A stretch of DNA of 46,266 bases, taken from Thermodesulfovibrionia bacterium (GTDB lineage Bacteria; Nitrospirota; Thermodesulfovibrionia; UBA6902). The notes beneath the pieces are model-generated. The model was not told the DNA's origin. It saw only the letters and a list, made by a program, of their open reading frames with translations, and ran no database searches. Below, one piece after another: positions 7,287 to 12,971 of the stretch. Every line of letters begins with the position of its first letter. The first letter of the stretch is position 1. The position numbers were made by a program, and so were the translations under genes. Where the stretch lies: assembly GCA_947259645.1 (NCBI GenBank), contig CAMYND010000021.1, positions 1 to 46,266 on the forward strand, in the 5' to 3' direction.

Positions 7287-7664
7287 ATGCCATACTCAGT
7301 AACATATGATGAAGAAACAGCCTGTGTTTTCGTTTCTGTGGAAGGCGAGTTGAATCTTTCGTTGTTTGATAACATTGCATCAGAAGTTATGCAATGTATA
7401 AAAGAGTACGGTTGTAAACGGATTCTGAATGATCTGCGACAGGCAAAACCGGTGAAATCCGTTGTTGACATCTACTCTATGCCAGAACGAGCCGTACAGA
7501 TTGGAATTGCTCATACTGTGAAGCGAGCACTTGTTGTCAGCGGGACGGCTTCAGAGTTCCGGTTCCTCGAGACAGTATTTATCAACCAAGGAAACATAGT
7601 GCAAATGTTCAACAGTATTGATGATGCCAAGCGATGGCTTCTTGGAGGAAAAGAAAACTCCTAA
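7287..7664 (+). CDS. STAS/SpoIIAA-like protein of a cassette
   Basis: The protein has 125 residues from ATG 7287; a TTG at 7281 is less likely. Opening strands MPYSVTYDEETACVFVSVEG, the LFDNIASEVMQCIKEYGCKRILNDLRQ segment, and a late RFLETVFINQG helix with DDAKRWLLG resemble SpoIIAA-like STAS proteins found as single-domain cassette genes. The function is unknown. The ribosome site TAGGAG is formed by the R' core of the attC that opens the cassette, 6 bases before the ATG. The TAA stop lies in the R'' of the next attC, so the coding unit fills the cassette completely. Confidence 0.65.
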   Translation: MPYSVTYDEETACVFVSVEGELNLSLFDNIASEVMQCIKEYGCKRILNDLRQAKPVKSVVDIYSMPERAVQIGIAHTVKRALVVSGTASEFRFLETVFINQGNIVQMFNSIDDAKRWLLGGKENS

Positions 7665-7792
7665 GAAGTAGTTGGAGATTGAACGAGTACCAGCGGGGAC
7701 CTTTTTTGCTTTTGATGTTTTAAGAAGTGCAAATCGGTTTATATGCTATAGAGTACGCTACATATCTCAAATCACTCAATTTTGCGTTAGAG
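7659..7792 (+). repeat. attC site 9 (mosaic arms)
   Basis: R'' is TCCTAAG (7659-7665), matching the GTTAGGAG at the cassette start; R' is GTTAGAG (7786-7792). The left half (GTTGGAGATTGAACGAGTACC and the following loop) is nearly that of attC site 3. The right half (GTACGCTACATATCT and CAAATCACTCA) resembles attC site 2. The two arms pair only poorly, so the site looks like a recombinant of two attC types. Confidence 0.75.
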
Positions 7793-7815
7793 ATAAAGTG
7801 ACACCGTCATTAACC

Positions 7816-7839
7816 ATATTATTATATGTATAATAATAT
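7816..7839 (+). promoter_or_regulatory. Palindromic operator of BrnTA cassette
   Basis: Perfect 11-bp inverted repeat: ATATTATTATA at 7816-7826 and its complement at 7829-7839, separated by TG. It lies 16 bases before the brnT ATG. BrnA antitoxins autorepress from palindromes near the promoter, so this is the likely operator; promoter boxes are not clear. Confidence 0.5.
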
Positions 7840-7855
7840 TGCTATCTAACCATAT

Positions 7856-8152
7856 ATGTGGTATCATTTAAATGGGACCAAAGCTAAATTCGAGTGGGAC
7901 GAAAAGAAGAATAAAGAAAACCAGAAAAAACATGGACTGAGCTTTGAGATAGCTCAATATGCTTTTGCTGATTCCAATCGTATTATAGCCGAAGACCTGA
8001 GCCATAGCGATAAAGAAATAAGGTATTATTGCTTCCGCAAAGTAAATGAAGGGGTCATAACGGTACGTTTTACGTATCGCAAAAATACTATCCGTATATA
8101 TGGTGCCGGATATTGGCGGAAAGGAAAAAAGATATATGAAGACAAAAATTAA
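7856..8152 (+). CDS. brnT: BrnT-family ribonuclease toxin
   Basis: The 98-residue protein carries the BrnT signature: FEWDEKKNKENQKKHGLSFE near residues 13-32, then HSDKEIRYYCF and TVRFTYRKNTIRIYGAGYWRKGKKIYE. BrnT toxins have a RelE-like fold and cut RNA. The toxin precedes its antitoxin, as is usual for brnTA. The antitoxin ATG at 8136 lies within the end of this frame. No ribosome site is obvious at the ATG; a short-leader message is possible. Confidence 0.85.
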   Translation: MWYHLNGTKAKFEWDEKKNKENQKKHGLSFEIAQYAFADSNRIIAEDLSHSDKEIRYYCFRKVNEGVITVRFTYRKNTIRIYGAGYWRKGKKIYEDKN

Positions 8153-8381
8153 ATATACTGATGAACCGCTTGGGAAGATAAAAGTTGTTGATGATTTCCT
8201 CCCTACTCCTGAAGAGCTTGCATTCAAGGAAGACAATGTAAAAATTACTATTACTTTAAGCAAAGCAAGTGTTGATTTTTTTAAAAAAGAAGCAAAAAAA
8301 CAACATGTTCAATATCAGAAAATGATAAGAAGACTCTTAGATCTTTACACGATTCATCATCAAGGAGCCTCTAACAAGTAG
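8136..8381 (+). CDS. brnA: BrnA-like ribbon-helix-helix antitoxin
   Basis: From ATG 8136 the protein has 81 residues. A start at 8100 would put twelve extra residues inside brnT and is less likely. The N-terminal part (PLGKIKVVDDFLPTPEEL) is the usual BrnA-type toxin-binding stretch. KITITLSKASVDFFKKEAKK and YQKMIRRLLDLYT form the C-terminal RHH DNA-binding domain. It should bind BrnT and repress from the palindrome at 7816-7839. Its 3' end runs through the R'' core of the next attC. Confidence 0.8.
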   Translation: MKTKIKYTDEPLGKIKVVDDFLPTPEELAFKEDNVKITITLSKASVDFFKKEAKKQHVQYQKMIRRLLDLYTIHHQGASNK

Positions 8382-8432
8382 CTGCAGTGAATGTGAGATA
8401 GCAGTGATCATCTTGATTTTGATTAGCTTGTA
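8369..8432 (+). repeat. Truncated attC site 10 (left half only)
   Basis: R'' CTCTAAC (8369-8375) matches the GTTAGAG that opens this cassette. The left arm GCAGTGAATG with TGAGATAGCAG follows. No complementary right arm or GTT core appears before the ATG at 8433. The site has lost its right half, which joins two cassettes into one unit. Confidence 0.7.
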
Positions 8433-8969
8433 ATGAGAATAAAATTCAAAAACAATACAGATGACCTACTCATACTTAACGAATATTTATGTGAGCATTC
8501 TAGAGCAATGAAAAAAATCATCCTTAAGAATCGGATTATGATGGCTATTAGTCCTTTGGTTGGAGTAATGGTTTTGGTATATATTAAGAATATACCGATG
8601 AATCCTGCTATTTTTATCTTTGCTTTTATGGGTATAGTTCTATCATTACCCTTATTCTTTTATTACCCAAGATATTTTAAAAGAGCTGCCCGAAAGAATA
8701 TGATCAAATTATATAGGAAAAGCCAGAATAAGGGAGTAATAGGAGTCCATGAAATATTCATTGAGGATGATGGGATAATTGATAAAACAGACTATAACGA
8801 AACAAAACTGAAATGGGGATCTATAGAAAACATCGTTACGTTTAAAGGTAAAACGTTAATATTTATTGGAGCTATGCAAGCTCATGTTGTACCTGAAGAC
8901 TCAATAATTGACGGTGATTATAAGACATTTGTAGATGAGTTAGTTTCATCATACAGCAAACATGTCTAA
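8433..8969 (+). CDS. YcxB-like membrane protein of a cassette
   Basis: The 178-residue protein has two adjacent transmembrane segments, about residues 35-54 and 58-76, after an N-terminal strand region (MRIKFKNNTDDLLILNEY). A C-terminal soluble domain contains DDGIIDKTDYNETKLKWGSIENIV and the VPEDSI motif. This is the arrangement of the YcxB-like family, whose function is unknown. The N terminus looks complete, but no ribosome site is visible. The 5' part of its cassette and the right arm of the previous attC are missing. Its TAA lies within the R'' of attC 11. Confidence 0.7.
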   Translation: MRIKFKNNTDDLLILNEYLCEHSRAMKKIILKNRIMMAISPLVGVMVLVYIKNIPMNPAIFIFAFMGIVLSLPLFFYYPRYFKRAARKNMIKLYRKSQNKGVIGVHEIFIEDDGIIDKTDYNETKLKWGSIENIVTFKGKTLIFIGAMQAHVVPEDSIIDGDYKTFVDELVSSYSKHV

Positions 8970-9089
8970 CAAGTCGGAGTGAATGCGGAATAGTTGACGT
9001 GATTTAGAGATCTATCTGGAATGGAGTATTTTATTGGTTATTGATCGTCATATAGCGATCATTCCGCATCACTAAAATTTGCGTTATGC
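8964..9089 (+). repeat. attC site 11
   Basis: R'' is GTCTAAC (8964-8970) and R' is GTTATGC (9083-9089). Arms pair as GGAGTGAATGCGGAAT with ATTCCGCATCACT. Length is 126 bp. The GTTAGAC expected at the start of this cassette is absent, consistent with the deletion at its left end. Confidence 0.9.
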
Positions 9090-9118
9090 ATAAAATAATT
9101 ATTGACATTAGCCATTAG

Positions 9119-9146
9119 TTGACATACTATATTTAGTATATATAGA
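9119..9146 (+). promoter_or_regulatory. Promoter and operator of HigBA cassette, short leader
   Basis: TTGACA (9119-9124) and TATAGA (9141-9146) are 16 bases apart. The spacer contains the inverted repeat ATACTA (9124-9129) and TAGTAT (9134-9139). The higB ATG at 9154 lies 8 bases after the -10 box, so the transcript would be nearly leaderless. A second TTGACA at 9102-9107 is spaced less well. The XRE antitoxin would bind between the boxes. Confidence 0.6.
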
Positions 9147-9153
9147 ATAGAGT

Positions 9154-9435
9154 ATGTGGGAAATATATGAGCACCGCAAGGTATCAAAACAACTTAGTGC
9201 TTTACCAATTGAAATATTAAAACGCTATGAAAAATGGAAGGATATTGTTAGTATTTCAGGCCCTTCTGGATTAAAATTTATCACGGGCTTTCATGATGAG
9301 GCATTAAGGGGAGAATGGAAAAGTCATAGATCATCAAGGTTAAGCATTAAATATAGAATAATTTATAAGATTGTAGAGAAAGAGATATTAGTACAGGTAG
9401 TAAACATTACTCCTCATGATTATAGGAGAAAATAG
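9154..9435 (+). CDS. higB: HigB/RelE-type mRNA interferase toxin
   Basis: The 93-residue protein has the RelE/HigB fold pattern: an N-terminal KVSKQLSALPIEILKRYEKW helix, GFHDEALRGEWKSHRSSRLSIKYRIIY with the basic catalytic surface residues, and the final strand ILVQVVNITPHDYRR. These toxins cleave mRNA on the ribosome. It comes before its antitoxin, as in higBA, and the genes overlap or touch. No ribosome site is seen at the ATG, in line with the short-leader promoter. Confidence 0.85.
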   Translation: MWEIYEHRKVSKQLSALPIEILKRYEKWKDIVSISGPSGLKFITGFHDEALRGEWKSHRSSRLSIKYRIIYKIVEKEILVQVVNITPHDYRRK

Positions 9436-9436
9436 G

Positions 9437-9697
9437 TTGAAAAACTTTAAAAAAGCAAAAAAGATAGTAGATGTATCAGTTGGCGAATCTGTGCGGATTA
9501 TCAGGGAATTGCAGGACATGAGTCAGAACGATTTGGCTGAAGTCACCGGAATTCCTCAGTCAACAATATCGGCAATCGAGAATGATAGGGTTAATCTTGG
9601 TGTGGAACGCGCTAAGGTTATAGCGACAGCACTTAAGTGTCATCCGGCAGTACTCGTGTTTCCAGGTTGGGAAATTAAAAAAGGAACAGCAGCATAA
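9437..9697 (+). CDS. higA: HigA XRE-family antitoxin
   Basis: The core is a helix-turn-helix domain, ESVRIIRELQDMSQNDLAEVTGIPQSTISAIE, of the XRE/Cro type, with a short C-terminal segment. I prefer the TTG at 9437 because GGAG (9425-9428) sits 8 bases before it. An in-frame ATG at 9416 would add seven residues inside higB. The product should repress the HigBA promoter and neutralise HigB. The TAA stop lies in the R'' of the following attC. Confidence 0.85.
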   Translation: MKNFKKAKKIVDVSVGESVRIIRELQDMSQNDLAEVTGIPQSTISAIENDRVNLGVERAKVIATALKCHPAVLVFPGWEIKKGTAA

Positions 9698-9968
9698 CCA
9701 GGCGTTGGACATTGAATGCGAGCCAGCGGGGACTGTTTTGCTGTCAGTGTTTTCCTTCAGGCATGATGAACCCTACTCCAGAAACACCTGGTAAGGGCTC
9801 ATATTGGCATTCATACATAGCAGTTGATAATGTAGATAACTGCGCTAAGCAAGCTTCTGTACTGGGCGCTATCGCACATTTAATGCAGCCAATAAGGGGC
9901 GAATGAAAATACGTATAGCAAATCACTTGAGAAGAATGCGTACCGCATCGCACAAGTTTGCGTTTGGC
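9692..9968 (+). repeat. Interrupted attC site 12
   Basis: R'' GCATAAC (9692-9698) matches the GTTATGC that opens the cassette, and a normal left half follows (CCAGGCGTTGGACATTGAATG, loop TTTTGCTGTCAGTG). The right arm and R' GTTTGGC (9962-9968) appear about 170 bases later than expected. The interval holds a broken VOC gene. The right arm (GAATGCGTACCGCATCGCACAAG) does not pair well with the left, so it comes from another cassette. Confidence 0.7.
9745..9906 (+). pseudogene. VOC/glyoxalase-family gene fragment
   Basis: The frame reads FPSGMMNPTPETPGKGSYW and then HSYIAVDNVDNCAKQASVLGA, which matches the middle of small VOC-superfamily proteins (PhnB/glyoxalase-like: a GMM strand, then a W.Y..V.DVD..... 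A..LGA repeat). Both ends are missing, and the frame ends soon after in unrelated sequence. It is the residue of a lost cassette lying inside an attC, left by a deletion joining two cassettes. Confidence 0.6.
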
Positions 9969-9997
9969 GGAAAACAATATTAGGGAGATATTTTATA

Positions 9998-10300
9998 ATG
10001 CCTAAACAAAACGAATCACCATACGTCTCTCATGTTTTTGTTTGTACCAATGATCGTGGGGGAGAAAGAAAATCATGTGCAGACAATAACAGCCAGCGTA
10101 TTAAATCTAAATTGAAGGACGTTGTTAACGAGAAAGGTTGGAAAGGGAAGATCAGGATTTCCACTTCAGGATGTATGGGACTTTGCGGCAAGGGCCCCAA
10201 TGTGATGATTTACCCTCAGAAGGTATGGTTTTCTGAAGTTTTCCCTGATGATGTGGATGGAATCGTGTCTACCATTGAACGTATCATGGCAGATGATTGA
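9998..10300 (+). CDS. Thioredoxin-like [2Fe-2S] ferredoxin
   Basis: This 100-residue protein matches the COG3411 family. HVFVCTNDRGGERKSCAD gives the first two cysteines of the cluster, and STSGCMGLCGKGPNVMIYP gives the second pair. It should be a small cytoplasmic electron carrier related to the Shethna-type and Hox/Nuo-E ferredoxin fold. An AGGGAG site precedes the ATG. It occupies its own cassette, between the interrupted attC 12 and the short attC 13; a complete redox protein as a cassette gene is less common than toxin-antitoxin genes. Confidence 0.9.
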   Translation: MPKQNESPYVSHVFVCTNDRGGERKSCADNNSQRIKSKLKDVVNEKGWKGKIRISTSGCMGLCGKGPNVMIYPQKVWFSEVFPDDVDGIVSTIERIMADD

Positions 10301-10328
10301 AAAGAAAACAGGAGACACGGCAAAAATT

Positions 10329-10414
10329 GCCGAACAATGCGGTTCACTTGACGCCAAGTAGGTCTGCGGCATAAATGGCATTTGGTGGCAGCGCACGTGA
10401 CCTTAACGTTCCAG
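10329..10414 (+). repeat. attC site 13 (short type)
   Basis: R'' is GCCGAAC (10329-10335), one base from the reverse complement of the GTTTGGC opening this cassette. R' is GTTCCAG (10408-10414). Inner arms pair as GGTTCACTTGACGCC with GGCAGCGCACGTGACC. At 86 bp it belongs to the shorter attC class. Confidence 0.8.
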
Positions 10415-10431
10415 CATACGCAGCCGAGGGT

Positions 10432-10815
10432 ATGATCGATGTTAAAAGTCCGTTCGGAGTGAACGAAACGGGAGACAGACTAGAAAGTGTCCTGAAGGAG
10501 AAAGGCATGACAATATTTAATAGAGTTAAACACTCTGAAGCAGCTAAAAATGTAGGGGTGGAATTACGAGAAACAGAACTGATAATTTTTGGGAATCCCA
10601 AAGTAGGAAGTCCTCTCATGAAGTGTCAACAAAGCGTAGCCATTGATCTACCCCAAAAAGCCCTAATCTGGAAAGATGGTGAAGGCAAGGTATGGATATC
10701 ATATAACGATCCAAGCTATTTAGAAAAAAGACATAATATATCCGGTTGTAAAGAAGTCATTTCGAAAATAGAAAAGGCGCTTGCTGGTATATCAAAGGCT
10801 GCATCAACAAAATAG
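10432..10815 (+). CDS. DUF302 domain protein
   Basis: From ATG 10432 the protein has 127 residues. Longer frames start inside the attC and are rejected. The DUF302 pattern is clear: VKSPFGVNETGDRLESVLKE, KGMTIFNRVKHSEAAKNVG, ELIIFGNPKVGSPLMKCQQS, IDLPQKALIWKDGEGKVWIS and YNDPSYL. DUF302 proteins are small cytoplasmic or periplasmic alpha-beta proteins of unknown activity, often near redox or stress genes. No signal peptide is present. GAGGG just before the ATG is too close to be an ideal ribosome site. Confidence 0.85.
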   Translation: MIDVKSPFGVNETGDRLESVLKEKGMTIFNRVKHSEAAKNVGVELRETELIIFGNPKVGSPLMKCQQSVAIDLPQKALIWKDGEGKVWISYNDPSYLEKRHNISGCKEVISKIEKALAGISKAASTK

Positions 10816-10818
10816 AAA

Positions 10819-10949
10819 GTATAACCATGCATTGGATCGAATGCGAGACAACAAGCCTTTGTAGGTAGATCAGAGTTTGTGGTATCTAAAACAGTCTTAT
10901 TGCGCGATAATACGCTTCATGTCTCACATCGATCAATTTGACGGTATAC
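10819..10949 (+). repeat. attC site 14
   Basis: R'' is GTATAAC (10819-10825). The arms pair as TTGGATCGAATGCGAGACA with TGTCTCACATCGATCAA. R' is degenerate, GGTATAC (10943-10949), one substitution from the complement of R''. R'' does not match the GTTCCAG that opens this cassette, which hints that this attC and the short one before it were brought together by exchange. Confidence 0.75.
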
Positions 10950-11031
10950 GTAAAATAAAAAATACTATTTTGGAGATATTCTCTTAAGGAAATATCAAAA
11001 TCGCACTTTAAAATAAAGTCAGGAGGAATAA

Positions 11032-11316
11032 ATGTCTGCTTATCTTGTTGGACATATTACTGTAAAGGATGACAAATTATGGCAGGAATATGTGGCAGGA
11101 GTTCAAGAATCACTTTCCCCTTTTGAATCTAAAATTATTTTTCGAGGTAAACTTGCTGCTGTTTTAGCTGGTAAACATGATCACAATTTGATCGTTGTAA
11201 TCGAATTCAATGACTTGACTACACTCAATAATTGGTTTCACTCTGAAAAGTATCAATCATTAATTCCAATTCGAGATAAGGCAGCAAGTGTCGTAATTAC
11301 AACATATGAAACATAA
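11032..11316 (+). CDS. DUF1330 family protein
   Basis: The 94-residue ferredoxin-like-fold protein has the DUF1330 pattern: MSAYLVGHITVKDDKLWQEY, FESKIIFRGKLAAVLAGK, LIVVIEFNDLTTLNNWFHSEKYQ and IPIRDKAASVVITTYE. The activity of these small dimeric proteins is not established. An AGGAGG site is well placed. The end overlaps the next gene by 11 bases, so the two are co-translated in one cassette. Confidence 0.85.
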   Translation: MSAYLVGHITVKDDKLWQEYVAGVQESLSPFESKIIFRGKLAAVLAGKHDHNLIVVIEFNDLTTLNNWFHSEKYQSLIPIRDKAASVVITTYET

Positions 11317-11731
11317 GTCAACAAAAGATGTATTTGAACAATGGATTTCAGCCTTTCAGTCAAAGGATGTAGAAACAATTGTCTCTTTGTATCACAATGA
11401 TGCAGTTAACTGGCAAATTGCCGATCAACCCGCGAAAGGCAAAGAAGAGATAAGGAAAATGACGGAATCATTTTTCAGATCATTTCCCGATGCATACACG
11501 AATATAGAAAACATAATGTATGATGGCGAATGGGCGTCATGGGAATGGATTGGCGGAGGAACGTTTCTTCATGACATGGGAGATATAAAGGCAACGGGCA
11601 AGAAGTTTGAAATTCGTGGTTGTGGTTTCTTCCTTATCCAGGATGATAAAATAAAACTACAACGAGGCTACTGGGATAAAGCGAGTTGGTGCAATCAGAT
11701 TGGTATTGAACCATACTCGTCAATAAAATAA
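11306..11731 (+). CDS. SnoaL-like (NTF2-fold) protein
   Basis: The 141-residue protein has the SnoaL/NTF2 arrangement: an N-terminal helix (DVFEQWISAFQSKDVETIVSLY), the HNDAVNWQIADQPAKGKEEI segment, SFFRSFPDAYTNIENIMYDG, and the strand pair EWIGGGTFLHDMGDIKATGKKFEI with GCGFFLIQDDKI. Members are enzymes or ligand-binding proteins with a cone-shaped pocket. The substrate is unknown. It forms a two-gene cassette with the DUF1330 gene. Confidence 0.85.
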   Translation: MKHKSTKDVFEQWISAFQSKDVETIVSLYHNDAVNWQIADQPAKGKEEIRKMTESFFRSFPDAYTNIENIMYDGEWASWEWIGGGTFLHDMGDIKATGKKFEIRGCGFFLIQDDKIKLQRGYWDKASWCNQIGIEPYSSIK

Positions 11732-11738
11732 TGATTGT

Positions 11739-12016
11739 ATCAACAGAGTGCAGTGAATGCGAGATAGCAGTGATCATGCGAAAGCGGGAATATCTGTTTT
11801 CTTTTAAGCGATACAAAAAATATCCTGACTTAGTTTCAATATTCTGGAAACAAAACATGTATGCACCAGATACTTATAGAGGTTCAAGAGCCGGTCAACA
11901 CGTATTGTGAATCCGGCGACGGCGAGTTGGGATATGATTATTTTAATTTTAGGAAATTAGTTTAAAAGTTATTTGTTGAGATGCCCGGGACAACACGATG
12001 ATCCTGATAGTTAGAT
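11739..12016 (+). repeat. Interrupted attC site 15
   Basis: The left half starts near R'' GTATCAA (about 11739-11745) with the arm GCAGTGAATGCGAGATAGCAG, almost the same as truncated site 10. A right arm GATGATCCTG with R' GTTAGAT (12010-12016) is found over 200 bases later and resembles those of sites 5 and 6. The interval holds a 44-codon frame (11776-11910). The halves do not pair, so this is a composite or inserted site. Confidence 0.55.
11776..11910 (+). other. Short open frame inside attC 15, unassigned
   Basis: A 44-codon frame starts with ATG and reads MRKREYLFSFKRYKKYPDLV, then contains WKQNMYAPDTYRGSRAGQH. I do not recognise it. It may be the remnant of a lost cassette gene or a small basic protein. 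No ribosome site is visible, and the start lies inside attC-derived sequence. Confidence 0.2.
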
Positions 12017-12046
12017 ATTGCAGCTAAATTACTGAGAAAGGATAGC

Positions 12047-12760
12047 ATGAAATTATTATTGACACACAAATCTAAATCATTGTTAAGTATATTTGTTGTT
12101 TTATTGTTTATTCTGGCTAGTTGTGCAACATCATTAAATTCTTATGAAATGCCAACAGAAATAGATAGTTCAGCACGATATATGTTTTTTCTCCATGGCT
12201 CTTCTACTGAGAAACTGGGTGCGTATGCTACGCACCCAAAATATGGAATATATGATTACTATAAAATGGTTAAAACTTTATCAGATCAAGGTTTTACAGT
12301 AATAAGTGAAAGTAGAGGAAAAAACACTGATATTGAAATATATGCCAGAAAAGTTTCTGAGCAGGTCAATGAGCTTTTAGCCCAGGGAGTATTGCCGCAA
12401 AAAATTAGTGTCGTTGGATTTTCCAAGGGTGGAGCTATTACTCTTTATATCTCTTCTTTATTAAATAACCCTAAAATTAACTATGTCGTAATGGCGGGTT
12501 GTGGCTCTAGAGGAAGGTATAAAAAAACATATGAGAGATTTCTTAGAAATTCCGCCTCTGGCCTTAACGGGCGCATTCTTTCTATATACGATACAAAAGA
12601 TACTATTTGTGGTAGCTGTGAGGAGGCATTCAACTTAGCATCAAAAGAAGTTTCAAGCACGGAACTCAAGTTGACTGTGGGGAAAGGTCATGGCACGTTT
12701 TATCAACCACGGAAAGAGTGGCTGATTCCGGTTGTAAAGTGGATAAATGAATCTAAATAA
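12047..12760 (+). CDS. Lipoprotein alpha/beta hydrolase
   Basis: The 237-residue protein has a signal peptide ending in the lipobox LASC (Cys26), so it should be anchored in an envelope membrane. MFFLHGSS gives the oxyanion strand, VVGFSKGGA (S126) the nucleophile elbow, and SIYDTKDTICGS with GKGHGTFY late Asp and His candidates, so the triad appears complete. The substrate is unknown. AAAGGA precedes the ATG. It is the last clear cassette gene. Bases 12216-12238 in it form a 10-bp perfect inverted repeat. Confidence 0.8.
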   Translation: MKLLLTHKSKSLLSIFVVLLFILASCATSLNSYEMPTEIDSSARYMFFLHGSSTEKLGAYATHPKYGIYDYYKMVKTLSDQGFTVISESRGKNTDIEIYARKVSEQVNELLAQGVLPQKISVVGFSKGGAITLYISSLLNNPKINYVVMAGCGSRGRYKKTYERFLRNSASGLNGRILSIYDTKDTICGSCEEAFNLASKEVSSTELKLTVGKGHGTFYQPRKEWLIPVVKWINESK

Positions 12761-12785
12761 TAAAGAGGTTAATCGCACAAGTAAA

Positions 12786-12911
12786 ATATAAATTGAGTGG
12801 AGTGACTGCGAAACCGCAGGATCCTTTTGTTGCTTTCTCGGTTGTTATTTGCAAATTGGCGTTTTGCATATTTATGATTGACAGGTTTTGCATCGCTCAC
12901 ATTATTATTAA
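12786..12911 (+). repeat. attC site 16 (degenerate, last in array)
   Basis: The arms pair as GAGTGACTGCGAAACC with GGTTTTGCATCGCTC. The loop keeps the CCTTTTGTTGCTTTC and GTTTTGCATA segments shared with other sites. The cores have decayed: R'' about ATATAAA and R' about TTATTAA with no GTT. It is probably non-functional and marks the visible end of the array. Confidence 0.6.
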
Positions 12912-12971
12912 CAATACTAATATAGCAGGGGCAGGGTTTATAATTATAGGGATTTGGACACTGGTTAAAGT

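Larger units (their letters stand above)
1..12911 (+). mobile_element. Chromosomal integron cassette array (distal part)
   Basis: About sixteen short gene cassettes lie head to tail, each ending in an attC-type imperfect palindrome bounded by a -TAAC core (R'') and a GTT- core (R'). In several cassettes the R'' at the end is the reverse complement of the R' at the start: GTTATCTT/AAGATAAC in 392-1282, TTATGTG/CACATAAC in 1283-1671, GTTAGAAC/GTTCTAAC in 1672-2459 and GTTAGGAG/CTCCTAAG in 7274-7786. Cassettes that excise as circles are expected to show this. Nearly all genes point the same way as the attC sites, and toxin-antitoxin modules dominate, as in large sedentary chromosomal integrons. 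No integrase gene or attI is visible, so the array head lies to the left. No clear attC follows 12911. Confidence 0.9.

Noticed and set aside
9712-9906. Complete 64-residue gene
   Set aside because: Its first part is attC sequence and only the later part resembles a VOC fragment; it lacks both ends of the domain.
1-12911. CRISPR array or simple interspersed repeats
   Set aside because: Repeats are about 70-134 bp imperfect palindromes with variable loops and gene-sized spacers; the cores match attC rules.
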